Source: Rhizobium favelukesii (GTDB lineage: Bacteria > Pseudomonadota > Alphaproteobacteria > Rhizobiales > Rhizobiaceae). Taken from it: a DNA stretch of 64,000 nt. Positions 25,910-35,061 of this stretch are shown piece by piece. A program made the position numbers and the translations under genes. The stretch lies in NCBI RefSeq assembly GCF_000577275.2, contig NZ_HG916854.1:124001-188000 (forward strand), read 5' to 3'. The notes beneath the pieces are model-generated. The model worked only from the letters and a program-made list of their open reading frames with translations. It did not search any database and had not been told where the DNA came from. Position 1 is the first letter of the stretch; each line of letters opens with the position of its first letter.

Positions 25910-27435
25910 GCATATGTTCCCTGAATGGCGGAAGAGACCGCATCGGTCGCAACCGGTCGCAGCGTGTGGCGATCGATGGTGAGGATGCGGTCGGCGACCT
26001 CGTGGGCCTCCTCCGGATCGGACGTGGCGATCAATGTGGCGCGGTCGGTGCGGGCGCGGATCGCCTCGATGATGTCGCGGCGTGCACCGACATCGACGCC
26101 CTGGAACGGTTCGTCGAGGAGGAGCAGTCGGCTCGGTTCCGCTTCCCACCGCGCAATCACCGCCTTCTGCTGGTTGCCGCCCGAGAGCGTCCAGATGGAG
26201 GCAAGTGGCCCCGCGGTCTTGATCCCAAGGCGGGCGATCGCGTCGCTCGCCTCACGTCTTTCGCGGCCGCCGAAAAGGAAACCGTTGCGATACCATTTGG
26301 CAAGATGCGGCAGGCTTATGGTCGCAGCCAGCGAATTGCCCGGCCAGGCGGGCGGCATCAGTGAGGAGCGATGGCGATCCTCCGCTGCCATGGCGACGCC
26401 GGCGGCAATCGCGTCGGCAGGAGATTTCGGTCTGTGCGGTCGACCGCCGAGCAACATCTCGCCGCCGGCGAGGCGTGCGACGCCGAAGATCGCGGAAAGC
26501 AGCCTGCTCTTTCCGGCGCCGAGCACCCCGGTCACGGCGACGACTTCGCCTTCACGCAGTAGCAGATCGAAAGGGTCGCTCGCGGGCACCAGTTGTGCGT
26601 TTCGCATCTCGAAGACTGCTGGCCCCGTCGCCAGTCGTGCGTCCGGTCGTGCGGCATCCAGCCTGCGGCCGATCATCGTTTCGATCGCGCTCGGGAAATC
26701 GATTGGCCTTTTGAAGCTGCCGACGACGCGCCCGCCACGCATGACGACGGCGCGATCGGCGATGGCCTCGAGGTCCGCCGTCCGGTGCGATATGTAAAGG
26801 ATAGCAAGCCCCTCGGCGCGCAGGCGCAGCAAAATATCGAAGAGCCGACGGGTTTCGTCGCCTGAAAGGCTCGCCGTCGGCTCGTCGAGGATTAAGAGAT
26901 CGGCTCTGTTGGCCAGCGCGCGGGCGATCGCGACCAGTTGCCGGTCGGCGGCGGATAGATCGCCGAAATCTCGATCGAGCGCGAGCGAAAAACCAATGGC
27001 GTCGAGCATGGCCTTTGCCTCGCGGCGGATGCTCCTGCGCGAGACGAAGAAAGGCGTGCTGCGCTCGGCAAAGCGGTGGAGGAGCAGGGCGTCCGCCACC
27101 GTCAGACCGGCAGCACCGACGATATCGGTCGATTGATGCACTGTCGCGATGCCGGCCTTTGCCGCCTCGGAGGGTGTCCTTGGGGTGAAGGGGCGATCAT
27201 CCAGCCTCATCGTGCCGCCATCGGCTTCCAGCACGCCCGAAAGGATCTTGACCAGCGTCGATTTGCCGGCGCCGTTTGCGCCCATGAGGGCAACGATTTC
27301 TCCGGGTTTAATCAACAGATGTGCGCCGGCAAGTGCGCGGGTCGAGCCGAAGCTGCGGGTGAGATTTTCAACATGAAGAAGCGGCATCTGGCGGCGTCCC
27401 GGGGTCTGCTTTCCGGGCGACATATTGGCTTGCAT
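25906..27435 (-). CDS. CUT2 ABC transporter ATPase (RbsA-like), system B
   Basis: A tandem ATPase of 509 residues: Walker A GANGAGKST in domain 1, LILDEPTASL, then domain 2 with GVLGAGKSR, LSGGNQQKAVIARW and LLDEPFQGVDVGA. The start is not certain: ATG 27435 has GGAAG upstream, while an internal ATG 16 codons later (MPLLHVENL) fits the family N-terminus better. It is divergent from the system B binding protein across a 187-base regulatory gap. Confidence 0.9.
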   Translation of the reverse strand: MQANMSPGKQTPGRRQMPLLHVENLTRSFGSTRALAGAHLLIKPGEIVALMGANGAGKSTLVKILSGVLEADGGTMRLDDRPFTPRTPSEAAKAGIATVHQSTDIVGAAGLTVADALLLHRFAERSTPFFVSRRSIRREAKAMLDAIGFSLALDRDFGDLSAADRQLVAIARALANRADLLILDEPTASLSGDETRRLFDILLRLRAEGLAILYISHRTADLEAIADRAVVMRGGRVVGSFKRPIDFPSAIETMIGRRLDAARPDARLATGPAVFEMRNAQLVPASDPFDLLLREGEVVAVTGVLGAGKSRLLSAIFGVARLAGGEMLLGGRPHRPKSPADAIAAGVAMAAEDRHRSSLMPPAWPGNSLAATISLPHLAKWYRNGFLFGGRERREASDAIARLGIKTAGPLASIWTLSGGNQQKAVIARWEAEPSRLLLLDEPFQGVDVGARRDIIEAIRARTDRATLIATSDPEEAHEVADRILTIDRHTLRPVATDAVSSAIQGTYA

Positions 27436-27532
27436 GGCTGCTCAACTTCCAGGCAAGCCATTGCCGCCGAGACGTTTCAAACAGAACAAAGAATCTCTCA
27501 AAGGCCGCAAAATCGGATCATTTAATCTACTA

Positions 27533-27550
27533 AAATTATAGAGTTTATAT
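27533..27550. promoter_or_regulatory. AT-rich motif in the divergent gap of system B
   Basis: AAATTATAGAGTTTATAT closely matches the motif at 24765-24781. It lies between two divergent transporter genes, about 75 bases before the binding-protein start. It could serve as a shared operator; no regulator gene is adjacent. Confidence 0.4.
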
Positions 27551-27622
27551 CTAATAATTTCATGTGTCGCGGGGATTTATCGTCCGTCAGACGACGCTTG
27601 CTATGACCAGAGGAACGCGACG

Positions 27623-28666
27623 ATGAAATCTCTTGCACGGCTTGCTTTGAGCGCCGCCATCTCATTGATGTTTGCCCAGGCCTCCTTCGCCGACGGCCTT
27701 GCCGGTGCACCCGCTCCCTTCGACAAGGGGGGCGTCAAGATAGCGCTGATCAGCTATATTTCCGCCGGCGACTTCTTCCAGGCCTACCAGGCCGGCGCTG
27801 AAGCACAGGCCAAAGCGCTCGACATCGACCTGCGGGTCTTCCCCGGCCGTCAGGATGCGGCAGAGCAGCGCGAGCAGGTGCTGCAGGCGATCAATCTTGG
27901 CGTATCCGCTCTCGTGATCGACCACGGTCTGCCGGAATCGCTCGCCGATGTGGCGCAGCAGGCGCTGGACAAGGGCATCAAGGTTGTTGCGTTCGACGTG
28001 AACCTCAACAATCCGAGAATTCCCCAGGTGGAACAGAGCGACCACGAGCTCGCCCAGCTTGCGCTCGATCAAGCGGTGAAGGACAACGGTGCGAGCTTCA
28101 ATGCCGCCTATGTCTATGTTGCAGGCTTTGCGCCTCTCGATCGGCGCAACGAGGTCTGGGACAAGTTCAAGTCACAGAATTCGGGCGTCGTGGAGAAGAC
28201 GCGCTTCGGCGTCGTCAACGACACGACGGCAACCTCGACGGCCGATCAGGCGAAGGCGGCCCTGAGCGCCAATCCGGACGCCACCGTCGTCTTTGCGCCC
28301 TATGACGAGTTCGCCCGCGGCGTGAAGCTTGCCGCAAACGATCTCGGCATCGCCGGGAAGCTGAAGATCTATTCGGCCGACGTTTCGACAGCCGACATTC
28401 AGGAAATCACCGAGGAAGGAAGCCCGTGGGTGGCGACGGTTGCAACGAACCCGGCCGTTGTCGGCGCAGTGTCCGTGCGTGCGGCAGCGCTCCAGGTGGC
28501 TGGTGAGGAGGTGCCCCCACAGATCGTCGTCAAGCCGACGCTCCTGACCCAGGAAAGCCTGCGGGCGGCAGGCGTCAAGACGATCGAGGAATTGGCGCAG
28601 AAGATCCCGGCCTTCAGCACGAGCGACGCGGCGACCGCACACTGGATCCCGGACAAGCTTTTTTGA
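27623..28666 (+). CDS. CUT2 ABC periplasmic binding protein, system B
   Basis: A 347-residue binding protein with a Sec signal peptide (1-23, SFA-DG), then VKIALISYISAGDFFQAYQAG, GVSALVIDHGLPESL and DKGIKVVAFDVNLNN, the normal order for the ribose-binding fold. AGAGGAA precedes the ATG. It is divergent from its ATPase and permease and followed on the same strand by a DszC-like oxygenase, linking this uptake system to the sulfur-acquisition enzymes. Ligand unknown. Confidence 0.9.
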   Translation: MKSLARLALSAAISLMFAQASFADGLAGAPAPFDKGGVKIALISYISAGDFFQAYQAGAEAQAKALDIDLRVFPGRQDAAEQREQVLQAINLGVSALVIDHGLPESLADVAQQALDKGIKVVAFDVNLNNPRIPQVEQSDHELAQLALDQAVKDNGASFNAAYVYVAGFAPLDRRNEVWDKFKSQNSGVVEKTRFGVVNDTTATSTADQAKAALSANPDATVVFAPYDEFARGVKLAANDLGIAGKLKIYSADVSTADIQEITEEGSPWVATVATNPAVVGAVSVRAAALQVAGEEVPPQIVVKPTLLTQESLRAAGVKTIEELAQKIPAFSTSDAATAHWIPDKLF

Positions 28667-28741
28667 TCCGCCTGCCTCGATCCCTCGCGGGGGCTTTGCG
28701 GCCTCCGCCGATCCCATTTCAATGAGTCGGAGTTCAGAACC

Positions 28742-29950
28742 ATGAGCCAATCCAACGTCGTCTTCGCAACCAGCCGCAATATAACCCGAGAAGACCTCTT
28801 TGCCCGCGCCGTGGAAATCTCGGCGGCGATTTCCGGACGCGCCGCAGACCTTGACCGCGAAGGTCGTCCGCCGCTTGCCGAGATCATCAAGCTGAAAAAT
28901 GCCGGTCTGTTGAATGCATTGCACCCGCCTGAGATCGGTGGCGGTGGTCTTGACTGGGTCGATGGCCTGAGGCTGGTGCGCATTCTCGCGCGGGGCGAGA
29001 GCTCCATAGGTCAGCTCCTCGGCTATCACTACGTCAACAGCCAGTATATCTACTGGGCGCTGGAGGAAGCGCGCGCCCGGGCTCTCGCGAACGAAACAGT
29101 TGCAAAAAATCTCTACTGGGGCGCTGCGGTCAATCCGCGTGATCCCGGCCTCGTGCTGACACGGCGAGGCAACGGCTATGTGCTCAACGGGCGCAAGTCC
29201 TTTTCCACCGCCGCGCATGTCTCCGATTACATCAATGCCAATGCGAGTCTCAACGACAAGGTCGTCGGCTTTGCCGTTCCGACAAGCCGTCCGGGCTATT
29301 TCGCCAATGACGACTGGGACAATTTCGGCCAGCGCCTGTCCGACAGCGGCAGCGTCGAGTTCCGCGACTTCGCAGTCTACGAAGAAGACTTTGTCGGTGC
29401 GCCTGCTGCGCCGGACGCCGCACCGGCGGTGCTTTCGACCTTTAACACGCCGCTTATCCAGCTGGTTTTCGTGAATTTCTACCTCGGCACGGCTGAGGGT
29501 GCGCTTGCGGCCGCGGTCGACTACGTCCGCACGACAACGCGGCCGTGGGTAACATCGGGCGTCCAGCGTGCAGCTGAGGATCCATATATCCTCCAGCGCG
29601 TCGGTGAGTTCACGGCCTCGTTGAAGGCATCCGCAGCCCTTGCCGACAGTGCGGCCGCAGTCGTTCAAGCTGGTCTCGCCAAGGGCCATCACGTGACGGC
29701 TCGCGAACGCGGCGAAGCGGCGGCGGAGGCCTATGCGGCCAAGATAAACGCCACGAATGTCTCGCTGGACATCACGTCGGGGATCTTCGAACTGACCGGT
29801 GCGCGCTCTACGGCCGAAAGATACCGCTTCGATCGGTTCTGGCGAAACGTTCGCACCCACACCCTCCATGATCCCGTCTTCTACAAGGCAAAGGAGGTCG
29901 GCGAATTCGTGCTGAACGACAAGATACCAGAGGTCAGCCTCTACAGCTGA
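28742..29950 (+). CDS. acyl-CoA-dehydrogenase-fold monooxygenase (DszC/SfnC-like)
   Basis: A flavoenzyme of 402 residues with the acyl-CoA dehydrogenase fold. Recognisable parts are LKNAGLLNALHPPEIGG, GYVLNGRKSFSTAAHVSDYI, DDWDNFGQRLSDSGSVEF and the C-terminal RFWRNVRTHTLHDP. The WRNxRTHTLHDP end is shared with the SfnB/DszC branch that oxidises sulfur compounds using reduced flavin, rather than true fatty-acid dehydrogenases. It follows the system B binding protein. The natural substrate is not shown. Confidence 0.85.
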   Translation: MSQSNVVFATSRNITREDLFARAVEISAAISGRAADLDREGRPPLAEIIKLKNAGLLNALHPPEIGGGGLDWVDGLRLVRILARGESSIGQLLGYHYVNSQYIYWALEEARARALANETVAKNLYWGAAVNPRDPGLVLTRRGNGYVLNGRKSFSTAAHVSDYINANASLNDKVVGFAVPTSRPGYFANDDWDNFGQRLSDSGSVEFRDFAVYEEDFVGAPAAPDAAPAVLSTFNTPLIQLVFVNFYLGTAEGALAAAVDYVRTTTRPWVTSGVQRAAEDPYILQRVGEFTASLKASAALADSAAAVVQAGLAKGHHVTARERGEAAAEAYAAKINATNVSLDITSGIFELTGARSTAERYRFDRFWRNVRTHTLHDPVFYKAKEVGEFVLNDKIPEVSLYS

Positions 29951-29974
29951 AATCCTGTCGATCTGAATGAGCAA

Positions 29975-30006
29975 GAACCCCATTCCCGAAATCGGGAACG
30001 GGGTTC
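29975..30006. terminator. bidirectional terminator between convergent genes
   Basis: Strong stem GAACCCC-ATTCCCGA against TCGGGAA-CGGGGTTC with a two-base loop and a single mismatch (A against C at 29982/29999), placed in the 76-base gap between two convergent genes. A T-rich stretch (CATTTTGG) follows on the plus strand. Confidence 0.75.
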
Positions 30007-30026
30007 GTCATTTTGGGAGGATGTGA

Positions 30027-31244
30027 TCACAGTGCGCCATTCTTCGGTGGAATGACGCCGTTTAGATGATAGTTGCCGACGACATGGTATTTCCAGCGCA
30101 CTGGGTCGTGCAGCGTGTGTGTTCGGGCATTGCGCCAATGGCGATCGAGGTTCAGGCCGAGCTTTACCGAGGAGGTGCCGGCGAGCTCGAAGAGCGTATT
30201 GGTTGCCTCGATCGCAATCTCGGTCGTGAGCACTTTGGCGGCGGCAACGGCGAGCGTCGCCGCCACAACCTCCTCCTCGGTCGTTGCGATTTGCGCCCGA
30301 TCAACCTTTCGGCCGGCATGTTTGACGGTTGCACTAGCTGCTTCCAGCCGGACGGCAATCTGGCCAATCCTCGCAATCGTTAGCGGATCGTCGCATGCGC
30401 GCTCGACGCCGCTGTCCATCCAGGGGCGCGACTTGGTGCGCACGAATTCCAGCATCTCGGCAAACGCTGCACGGGCAATGCCGAGATCGATCCCGGCGTG
30501 GATGATCTGGCCAACGGAGCCGATCGTCGAAGGGCGCTCAAAACCCTTATGATGGGATACAATAGAATCCGCACCGACGTAGACATTGTTTAAAATCGTT
30601 GTGCCGCTGCCGGTCGTGCGTTGACCGAAGCCATCCCAATCGTCGATGACCTCCACGCCGTCCGTTTCCTTTGGAACGATGGCCATGACCAGTCGGTCGG
30701 TTTCACTCAGCGCGAAGATCGCAATCCAATCGGCAAACAGCACCCCTGTCGAATAGTATTTTCTGCCATTGATGCGGTAGCCGAAGCCGTCGCGGGTGAT
30801 ACGGGTTTCATAGTGGCCGACGGTTTTCGTGCCTCGCTCGGAAAGTGCGTTGCCGAACCGGTCGCCTGCAAGCGCACGGGCAAAGAAATGGCGCTTCTGT
30901 TCCTCCGTCCCGTTGGTGCGAAGCGCTTCTAGAATATAGAAGTGGTTCTGCGGGATCTGGCCGATCGAGCCGTCGGCCTCGGAGAGAATGGCGGTGATCT
31001 CCGCGAGAACTGCGTTCGACACATCCAGGCCACCGTATTCTTCCGGCACCGTGATGGCCAGCAGCCCGGATTGCGACAGCGCGTTGAGCTCCGCGAAGGG
31101 CAGCAGCCTCTCGTGATCTCGCCTTGACGCTGTTGCACCAAATCGTTCGGCGAGCTCGCGCGCGACAACGATGGCTTGCTGCTCATTTTCGAGCCGCGTC
31201 GCAGCGGGACGATCCAAGGTGAGATGGTGCAATTGCGCGTTCAT
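30027..31244 (-). CDS. SfnB-family sulfur-acquisition oxidoreductase
   Basis: A 405-residue acyl-CoA-dehydrogenase-fold protein very like the SfnB family: ERFGATASRRDHERLLPF near the start, LLAITVPEEYGGLDVS, GFGYRINGRKYYSTGVLFADWI, DDWDGFGQRTTGSGTT and the end RHWRNARTHTLHDPVRWKYHVVGN. SfnB-type proteins take part in the use of dimethyl sulfone and other organosulfur compounds under sulfate limitation. GGAGGC precedes the ATG. It converges with the DszC-like gene and closes the island. Confidence 0.87.
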   Translation of the reverse strand: MNAQLHHLTLDRPAATRLENEQQAIVVARELAERFGATASRRDHERLLPFAELNALSQSGLLAITVPEEYGGLDVSNAVLAEITAILSEADGSIGQIPQNHFYILEALRTNGTEEQKRHFFARALAGDRFGNALSERGTKTVGHYETRITRDGFGYRINGRKYYSTGVLFADWIAIFALSETDRLVMAIVPKETDGVEVIDDWDGFGQRTTGSGTTILNNVYVGADSIVSHHKGFERPSTIGSVGQIIHAGIDLGIARAAFAEMLEFVRTKSRPWMDSGVERACDDPLTIARIGQIAVRLEAASATVKHAGRKVDRAQIATTEEEVVAATLAVAAAKVLTTEIAIEATNTLFELAGTSSVKLGLNLDRHWRNARTHTLHDPVRWKYHVVGNYHLNGVIPPKNGAL

Positions 31245-31538
31245 GGGCTGCCTCCGATTTATTCGGCGCCACGATGCAGCATTCGCTGGTGTGCTTCGAG
31301 GAAAGACTTTTCCTTTTTGGCAGACGCTTCAGGTCGGTGTTTCTTTGTCCATAGAATTGGTAGATAATTACTGCGATAGAATTGATCTTCTGCGTAAGTG
31401 CTGCGAGAAGGTCTTGAGTTGGTCTCCTGTACTTCCTCATCGAGCATCCATTGAAGCAACGAGGCGTTGCTTTCGCTTGCAGGGCGGTCAGCGACTGATC
31501 AACGAAAAAATCTCCGCTCGCGCCGCCTAACTGCCTAA

Positions 31539-31721
31539 CTATCTAAATCTGGGCGGCTTCGGCGAAGCGTTGGCCTGTATCTCATGAAGCGGAGCGTGCT
31601 TGCCCAGCAGTCGCCGCAAGGTGCGCTCTTCCGCGGGTGATAAACCAAGTTTTTTACAGAGTTCCGCGACATCATGCTCATTCGGTCGAGGCATTCGAAC
31701 CTTATTCATTGCGTGTGACAT
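31539..31721 (-). CDS. small hypothetical protein, 60 aa
   Basis: A very good ribosome binding site (AGGAGG) sits nine bases before ATG 31721. The protein is basic and helical (NEHDVAELCKKLGLSPAEERTLRRLLGKHAPLHEIQ), with a weak resemblance to small DNA-binding or adaptor proteins, but I cannot name a family. Confidence 0.55.
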   Translation of the reverse strand: MSHAMNKVRMPRPNEHDVAELCKKLGLSPAEERTLRRLLGKHAPLHEIQANASPKPPRFR

Positions 31722-31902
31722 GACTGTTTTCCTCCTGCTGGGGAAACGCTAAACGCGCCGACGGTTTCATGGCGGCGCCTAGAATGTGCCACTGCAGCCG
31801 CAGACACGACCGCTTTTTTGAACGGCTATGGGGCGGACGCACGCGTCATCGACAAACGTTTCCCAGCACTATTCGTTGAGATTGATCAGCTTGCATAAAA
31901 GT

Positions 31903-31961
31903 GCCCGGCGCTGGGGGCAGCACCGGGCCTAAAAACACTGGCACTTTGGGCGATACCAGTC
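31903..31961. repeat. two-hairpin intergenic element, copy 1
   Basis: A GC-rich hairpin (GCCCGGCGCTG against CAGCACCGGGC, one mismatch) is followed by a second stem ACTGG / CCAGT. A diverged copy with the same order lies at 35431-35487, so this is a dispersed element rather than chance. Confidence 0.65.
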
Positions 31962-32019
31962 GGCAACGACTTTGGGCGTGCGTTGCTAAGAATAAAACGC
32001 TGCGCGGGATCGAAGGTTC

Positions 32020-32259
32020 CTAGTGCCAATAGCTGCGATTTTCGGCCGACGATCGTCCGAGGAGGTATCCGATCCCGAATGCCAGAGTTCCTATGGCGAG
32101 CACGAGTGTCGTCGCCGTATGCGGATGCCGTGCCGCGCCAACTGCAAGCGCGTTGGTTTCGCGTTTCACCGCGTCGGTCGCCGTCCTCGCGGCTTTACGT
32201 ACGCCTTCTGGCTGGTCCGTAGGCGATCCGGTGAAGCCCGCGTTCAATTCCTCTGCCAT
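32020..32259 (-). CDS. small membrane protein, 79 aa
   Basis: AAGGAG lies just upstream of ATG 32259. A hydrophilic N-terminal half (residues 1-45, with KAARTATDAVKRETNAL) precedes one hydrophobic helix (TTLVLAIGTLAFGIGYLLG) and a short polar tail. The shape is like the YqjD/ElaB-type membrane-anchored helical proteins common in rhizobia, but similarity is structural only. A longer in-frame extension upstream has no ribosome binding site. Confidence 0.6.
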   Translation of the reverse strand: MAEELNAGFTGSPTDQPEGVRKAARTATDAVKRETNALAVGAARHPHTATTLVLAIGTLAFGIGYLLGRSSAENRSYWH

Positions 32260-32792
32260 TTTGTCTTCTCCTTCGTTGTGGGAGGAGAACGGACCGGAGA
32301 AGTAGGAGTTCCTCGAAAATCGGAAGGCCGAAGCGGTCTGCGCGAATGTCAGCGAATTTTCTATCCAATGCCAAAGTGCTTGAGAATCGGATGCACAGTG
32401 CACCAGATGGTGGAGAGTGAACTCGTTGCTTTCGCTGTGGTATCCCAAGGCGCCAAGTGCGGCCGCGATCATTCTTGGCCTTCTGGCGTCTGCGCCGTTC
32501 ACGGCCTGCTCGCTCACAAACCGATCGCTTCGGTGAGTTGCGCGAGCGCCATGCTCACTTCATTTCCGCCTGCATGCTCCAGATGCGAAATGTTAACGTC
32601 GATCGATGCGACATTCCAGGATTAACGGAGCCAACCACGCTATCGTCGACTTGGTGTCATTCAAGATTGTGGGGGATGGTCCGCCGTACGGCGCAATATG
32701 CCTTGCGGGAAAACCAGCGGAAAACCCAATTCTGGGGTTTCCGCCGGCGACGCATGAAGCCGCTATTCAGCGCTCCCATATTATGCAACGGC
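32260..32792. other. intergenic, no supported gene
   Basis: About 530 bases between two small minus-strand genes. Overlapping open frames on the plus strand show no recognisable protein. Confidence 0.45.
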
Positions 32793-33089
32793 TTAGTTAT
32801 TGTTGTCAGCACAGGTGTCTTCTGTGTTCTCCGTGCCGCTGTTGCCGCCTTGGGTCTGCAGCGATCCCTTGCCGTTCACGCTCTTGCAGTTTTGCTTATT
32901 GAGCGTGCGCGCGGTGCTGTTGGTTACTGTTTTGTCGACCTTCTTCATTTTCATGGTGTCGCTTGCGGCGCCGTTAGTTGTATGATTCTTGTCCATCGTT
33001 GATCCGGCGGGAGCCGGGTTGGATTGAGCGAGGGCCGAGCCAGCTAGGGCGACGGAAAGCAGCGAAGCTGCCAGTAGCTTAAATCGCAT
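32793..33089 (-). CDS. small exported hypothetical protein, 98 aa
   Basis: AAGGAGG precedes ATG 33089. A signal peptide (1-22, GSALA-QS) is followed by a low-complexity polar chain rich in Asn, Thr and Lys (DTMKMKKVDKTVTNSTARTL) and ends in an Asn/Asp-rich tail with two cysteines. No family recognised. It looks like an envelope stress-type small protein. Confidence 0.65.
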   Translation of the reverse strand: MRFKLLAASLLSVALAGSALAQSNPAPAGSTMDKNHTTNGAASDTMKMKKVDKTVTNSTARTLNKQNCKSVNGKGSLQTQGGNSGTENTEDTCADNNN

Positions 33090-34401
33090 GTTATCCTCCT
33101 TAGAGGTTGCATCATTGCAACGAGATGGAAACAGCGTCCGCGGGTCATTGTTCCGGATCAACGCTGAATGCAGCCCCATGGAGGTCTTCTAGGCCGCAGA
33201 CACCCAAATGCTTGCGCGGGGCTCCGCCTCGACGCGCGCTACTGCCACTCTTCGAAACCATTTTGTTCAACAGCCGCTCATAGTCTTCGCGATACGCAAC
33301 TCTTCCCAACCTCTCGGTGTGACGGCAGCGGTCGATCTCTCACCTCCGACCATGGCCACTCCACTACCATTGCTTGCGCTTGGGCCGGAATCCTCCAGCA
33401 GTAGCCGACCGACCGACACGTTCGAGTTCATTTTCTTGTAAGATTTGCTTGATCGCGACCATGATCTCAGTCGTACTGTCGTCCTAGATTGGGAACCTGC
33501 TCAAGGTCGACCTGACGCTGGCCCCGACCGCTCAGGAGCAAATGCGCGCTCCACCGAACATCATCAATCACACGAGACGTTGATGTTTTAATGGGAGGAT
33601 CGAGGCAGAGGTAGCGAGGCAGCAGCGACGGGTCCTTTGACGTCGAACGAAGAGATTAGCGGCAGCAATACTCGCTTCAAGATTAGTTCAACTCCTCTGA
33701 CATTGCGCATTCATGGCCAAGCCTCCTCGTTCTCAGCCTCTTCAGGCCGACTCCCAGCCACGCCTTCCATTTGATCCAATGCCTGATCGCGGCGAGCGCG
33801 CCTGGCATGATCAAAGAATATTTCAAAGTTGAGCGCGCTTTTCCCCGCGCGCAACGAATCGGGTGACCAACGGCAAAGAAAAAAGGTCGGCACCTCCCTC
33901 CGCGCCGACCTTTCTCAATCTGCCTCAACAACAACTGCCAGTACATCCGTGGTCGGTCGCTGGAGACATGATGAGTTGAATTTAGCTCAAGTTGGCGTTG
34001 CGTCAAGTACGGCTTACGAAGCAAGTCGCCGCCACTGAACGATGCGCTCGGCCTTTGCCTAACTCCGCCGTGAGCGAGTATCCTGTCTCTCCGTCACTGT
34101 GCGGCCGCTTGCACGATCCGCGCCTCTATCAACCAACCGCTCGATCGATCTCGACCCAGCTTGCGCTCTCTCATCGATAGTCTCGCATTCCGGATCCTCG
34201 GAACATGGACAGGAGGATAGACTCGAGCTTTGCGTCGCGGCCGATATCGCTCTCGCTTGCTCTTCGCCCTTTAGATTTTCGCGTAGCTCCTCGAAACACG
34301 GAATGCCGAAGGCTGGGTTGTCCGGTGGCGACGGATCGCAGGCGGATTGGTGGCCGCGCTCGAAACTCAGGCGAGTCGAGTGACGGCGGTCAAGCTCTGG
34401 A
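33090..34401. other. long intergenic stretch, no firmly supported gene
   Basis: About 1.3 kb. Several frames on both strands stay open, for example a minus-strand frame reading up to 34646, but none combines a ribosome binding site, a plausible protein and continuity. It may contain decayed genes. Confidence 0.4.
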
Positions 34402-34680
34402 TCAACTGCGCCTCTTGTTCGACGGACGGACCGCCCCTCCTTCGTTCTCCCATGTGGCGAGAGCATTCGGATCGGCGTTCCGCCTACGTCGTTTCGACGC
34501 AGGGTAGTTCTTGGACGGAATAGTGCCGGCTTGAATCCTACGGATGACAATGGCCTCGTCATGAGACGCATCGCCTTCTGCGGTTTCCATATCGGCGGTT
34601 GCATAGTTTGCGCGCTTGAGAACGCGTTGCAACGTCGAGGGCTCATTGTCCCGGCGTTGATTGTACACGGGAGACATCAC
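34402..34680 (-). CDS. hypothetical protein, 92 aa
   Basis: AAAGGAGGG is well placed before ATG 34680. The product is a basic, polar protein (NQRRDNEPSTLQRVLKRANYATADMETAEGD, later SKRRRRNADPNALATWENEGG) without hydrophobic segments. No family recognised. Another frame overlaps on the same strand, so a frameshifted gene is possible. Confidence 0.45.
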   Translation of the reverse strand: MMSPVYNQRRDNEPSTLQRVLKRANYATADMETAEGDASHDEAIVIRRIQAGTIPSKNYPASKRRRRNADPNALATWENEGGAVRPSNKRRS

Positions 34681-34908
34681 GCCGCCCTCCTTTGGTTGGG
34701 GCGAAGGTCTTGCCCTCTGGCGGCAGGGCCCGGTTCATATGCTGCTGGTAACAAACACTCTGCGCTCAGAATAAGTCACAGGAGAGGCGCAGCCGTTTTA
34801 TTGCGTTGACTTTCACGCCGATAGGGAGCGCTGTGTGTGCAAGGTCTTGCGACCAAACGTCGAGCCTCGCCAAGCAAAGACATCACGGCCGACACGAAGG
34901 AGGCCAAC

Positions 34909-35061
34909 ATGCCGTCCACTTACACAGCCCGATATCAGTGGGAGAAAATCGTTCGCGCCGTCCGTACCTACGACTACCAAGATATAGCGACCAACTTGGC
35001 GGTCCTAATAGCCATGTTTATTTTAGTCGCGATAGCGTCGTATCTGTTCTTGCGCGCTTAA
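34909..35061 (+). CDS. very small single-helix membrane protein, 50 aa
   Basis: AAGGAGG directly precedes ATG 34909. The N-terminal half is charged and aromatic (YQWEKIVRAVRTYDYQD), followed by one transmembrane helix (LAVLIAMFILVAIASYLFL). No family recognised. The ribosome binding site and amphipathic layout support a real gene. Confidence 0.55.
   Translation: MPSTYTARYQWEKIVRAVRTYDYQDIATNLAVLIAMFILVAIASYLFLRA

Noticed and set aside
28172..29983. 603-codon minus-strand open frame
   Set aside because: Lies opposite the binding protein and DszC-like enzyme, which have strong family motifs; no recognisable features of its own.
33208..33441. 77-codon open frame on the plus strand
   Set aside because: No ribosome binding site, composition of translated non-coding DNA (Ser/Pro-rich), no conserved pattern.
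34059..34646. 195-codon minus-strand frame overlapping the 92-residue hypothetical gene
   Set aside because: No ribosome binding site at its start and it competes with the better supported 34402-34680; its C-terminal half looks somewhat protein-like, so a decayed gene cannot be excluded.
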